Positions 62,141-64,000 of a stretch of 64,000 nt of DNA are shown piece by piece. Each line of letters opens with the position of its first letter. Positions within the stretch are counted from its first letter, which is position 1. This DNA comes from Hymenobacter sp. 15J16-1T3B. GTDB taxonomy: Bacteria > Bacteroidota > Bacteroidia > Cytophagales > Hymenobacteraceae. The translations under genes and the position numbers were made by a program. The notes below the pieces were generated by a model. That model was not told the origin of the DNA. It saw only the letters and a list, made by a program, of their open reading frames with translations, and made no database searches. The DNA lies in the NCBI RefSeq assembly GCF_020711235.1, contig NZ_JAJFAV010000009.1:124001-188000 (forward strand), given 5' to 3'.

Positions 62141-64000
62141 ATGAGTGTACTTCTACCCTGGCGCCGCGCCGGCATGGCGGTGCTGCTAACCCTTGGTGCC
62201 CTAACCGCCCGCGCCCAAAACGAACCCATCAAGTACGGCAAGGTCGACGCCAAGCTCTTCGACCCGGCGCAGTACCCGACCGCCGCCGGGGCCCCGGCCG
62301 TGGTGCTCTGCGACTACGGCACCTCGCGCATCGAAGGGGCCGACGACGGGTTTCGCGTGGTGTTCGAGCGCGTTACGCGCATTCTGGTGCTCACCAAAGC
62401 CGGCTACGAGCAGGCCACGGTGCAGATTCCGCTCTACCGCCGCGAGGCCGACGAGGAAAAGCTGGTGAACCTGCGCGGGGCCACCTACAACCTGGTGGGC
62501 GGCAAGCTGGAAAAGCAGGAGCTGGACTCCAAGACCGTGTTCGGCGAGCGGCTCGACGAGCACCGCAGCCTGCGCAAGTTCACCCTGCCGGGCGTGCGCG
62601 AAGGCAGCATCGTGGAGTACGCCTACACCATCAAGTCCGACTTCGTGTTCAACCTGCAGGACTGGCGCTTTCAGCGCGACATTCCGGTGGAGTGGAGCGA
62701 GTACCGGGCCGTGATGCCGAGCTTCTACCAATACAAGCAGATTCAGCGCGGCTTCCTGCCCTACAAGATTCAGGAAACCACCGTGGTGCCCTACCACACC
62801 ACCTACCACGCCTCGACCAAGGACGGCTACGGCACGCTGCTCACCGAAAGCGGCAACACCTCCATGCTCACTACCCAGGCCATCCGCTGCCGCTGGGCCA
62901 TGGAGCACGTGCCCGCCTTCCACGACGAGCCCTACATGACCACGGCCCGCGACTACCTGGCCGGCATCGACTTCGAGCTAGACTTGATTCAGTTCGACCC
63001 GGCCCGGCCGCACCCGGTCACCTCGACCTGGGAAAAAATCAGCGCGGAGCTGACCAAGGACGAGCAGTTCGGGGCTTGGATCAACGGGCGCACGGCCCTT
63101 TCGGCCCCGGCCGAAGCCCTGGCCCGCACCTACCCGGACCCGGCCACCCGGGCGGCGGCTGTGCGCACGCTGGTGCAGCGCGCCGTGCGCTACAGCGGCG
63201 AGGAGCGTCTCTACGCCGACCAGCCCCTGCGCCGGGTATTGGAGCAGCAGCGCGGCAACGCGGCCGAAATCAACCTGCTGCTGGTGCGCACCCTGAGCGA
63301 CGCGGGCCTGCCCTGCTGGCCGGTGCTGGTGAGCACCCGCGGCCACGGCCGGGTGTTCACCGATTTGCCCCTGATCAGCCAGTTCAACTACGTGGTGGCG
63401 GCCGTGCCCCTGGCCAACGGCTCGGAGCTGCTGCTCGACGCCACCGAACCCACGGCCGCCGCGGGCACGCTGCCCGCCCGCTGCCTCAACGGGCAGGGCC
63501 GCCTGGTGGCCGCCAACGGCCGCTGGGTTTCGCTGGTGCCCAGCCAGAAGCACGCGCGCGTCACCAACGCCCGGTTTAGCCTCGATGAGCAGGGCCGCCT
63601 GCAGGGCACGGTGCGCCGCGAATACGTCGGCTACGCCGCCCTGGCCGAGCGCAACCAGCTGGCCGAGCTGGGCGAAAAGGCCTACCTCGGGGCCTTGCAG
63701 AAGCAGTACGTCGACTGCCAGTTGCGGCGCACCGCGCTGGCCCAGGTCGATTCGCTCAGCAAGCCGCTGGTGCTCGACGTGGACCTGAGCTTGCCGGCCC
63801 TGGAAACCGGCGCGGCGCAGGTGTACCTGCCGCTGCTGCAGTTCGTCACCGACCGCCAAAACCCGCTTCAGCCCGACTCGCGCATTTACCCGGTTGACTT
63901 CGGCACCCTGCACGAGGACGTGCTGTCGGTGGCGCTGGCGCTGCCCAAGGGCTACCGCATGGACGAGCTGCCCAAAAACGTGGTGCTGAGCCTGCCCAAC
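62141..64000 (+). CDS. DUF3857/transglutaminase-like secreted protein, 3' end cut by window
   Basis: The visible 620 codons start MSVLLPWRRAGMAVLLTLGA, a signal peptide with cleavage near TARAQ. A DUF3857 domain follows (VEYAYTIKSDFVFNLQDWRF, DIPVEWSEYRAVMPSFYQYK), then a transglutaminase-like core around residues 330-440. In that core QQRGNAAEINLLLVRTL has Ala where the catalytic Cys would be, and SQFNYVVAAV has Asn in place of the His, while LLLDATEP keeps the Asp. It is probably a non-catalytic periplasmic protein. The frame is open to the right edge. Confidence 0.85.
   Translation, partial: MSVLLPWRRAGMAVLLTLGALTARAQNEPIKYGKVDAKLFDPAQYPTAAGAPAVVLCDYGTSRIEGADDGFRVVFERVTRILVLTKAGYEQATVQIPLYRREADEEKLVNLRGATYNLVGGKLEKQELDSKTVFGERLDEHRSLRKFTLPGVREGSIVEYAYTIKSDFVFNLQDWRFQRDIPVEWSEYRAVMPSFYQYKQIQRGFLPYKIQETTVVPYHTTYHASTKDGYGTLLTESGNTSMLTTQAIRCRWAMEHVPAFHDEPYMTTARDYLAGIDFELDLIQFDPARPHPVTSTWEKISAELTKDEQFGAWINGRTALSAPAEALARTYPDPATRAAAVRTLVQRAVRYSGEERLYADQPLRRVLEQQRGNAAEINLLLVRTLSDAGLPCWPVLVSTRGHGRVFTDLPLISQFNYVVAAVPLANGSELLLDATEPTAAAGTLPARCLNGQGRLVAANGRWVSLVPSQKHARVTNARFSLDEQGRLQGTVRREYVGYAALAERNQLAELGEKAYLGALQKQYVDCQLRRTALAQVDSLSKPLVLDVDLSLPALETGAAQVYLPLLQFVTDRQNPLQPDSRIYPVDFGTLHEDVLSVALALPKGYRMDELPKNVVLSLPN

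Overview
This window looks like chromosome from a high-GC member of the Bacteroidota, most likely Hymenobacter or a close relative in the Cytophagales. The evidence is a secreted protein with a type IX secretion C-terminal domain, an Oar-like TonB-dependent receptor with a carboxypeptidase-regulatory-like plug, DUF4136 and DUF3857 proteins, several short-signal lipoproteins, and repeated use of the Bacteroidota -7 promoter element TAnnTTTG. Most of the sequence appears to be above 60% G+C. The assignment is inferred from protein families, not from a marker gene.

From about 0.8 to 32 kb lies a large surface-polysaccharide locus, almost entirely on the minus strand. It carries a Wzx-type flippase, many glycosyltransferases (GT2, GT4 and GT8-like), several multi-pass membrane proteins that could be polymerases or GT-C transferases, and a set of sugar-nucleotide modules. 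WecE and WecD point to dTDP-Fuc4NAc. FdtA, FdtB and a WecD-like GNAT point to a dTDP-Fuc3NAc-type sugar. Gmd, a GDP-fucose-synthase-like SDR, a DegT aminotransferase and two left-handed beta-helix acyltransferases form a GDP-6-deoxyhexose branch. Ugd and Uxs make UDP-glucuronate and UDP-xylose. AsnB heads the right-hand operon. RmlA/RmlB, an initiating phosphoglycosyltransferase and the Wza/Wzc export genes are not in the window, so the pathway depends on genes elsewhere.

From 32 to 47 kb are mostly housekeeping and surface genes: an acyl-CoA-binding protein, a GlcD-type FAD oxidase, an NlpC/P60 lipoprotein, the TonB receptor, tRNA-Ala(GGC), cysE-cysK, a cupin, a secreted beta-helix protein and a HEAT-cyclophilin lipoprotein. 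From 47 to 64 kb are a decayed membrane-protein gene, a GT1-like transferase, a membrane protein, two lipoproteins, the xanthine dehydrogenase set xdhA-xdhB-xdhC, an ABC exporter, an MFS transporter and a DUF3857/transglutaminase-like protein cut by the right edge.

The most unusual structures are a tandem pair of acyltransferase genes with near-identical ends and a diverged middle in perfect 619-bp register, and a three-copy composite intergenic repeat with REP-like outer arms around an inner palindrome. Gene-level assignments are mostly firm. Exact sugar products and membrane-protein roles are inference.
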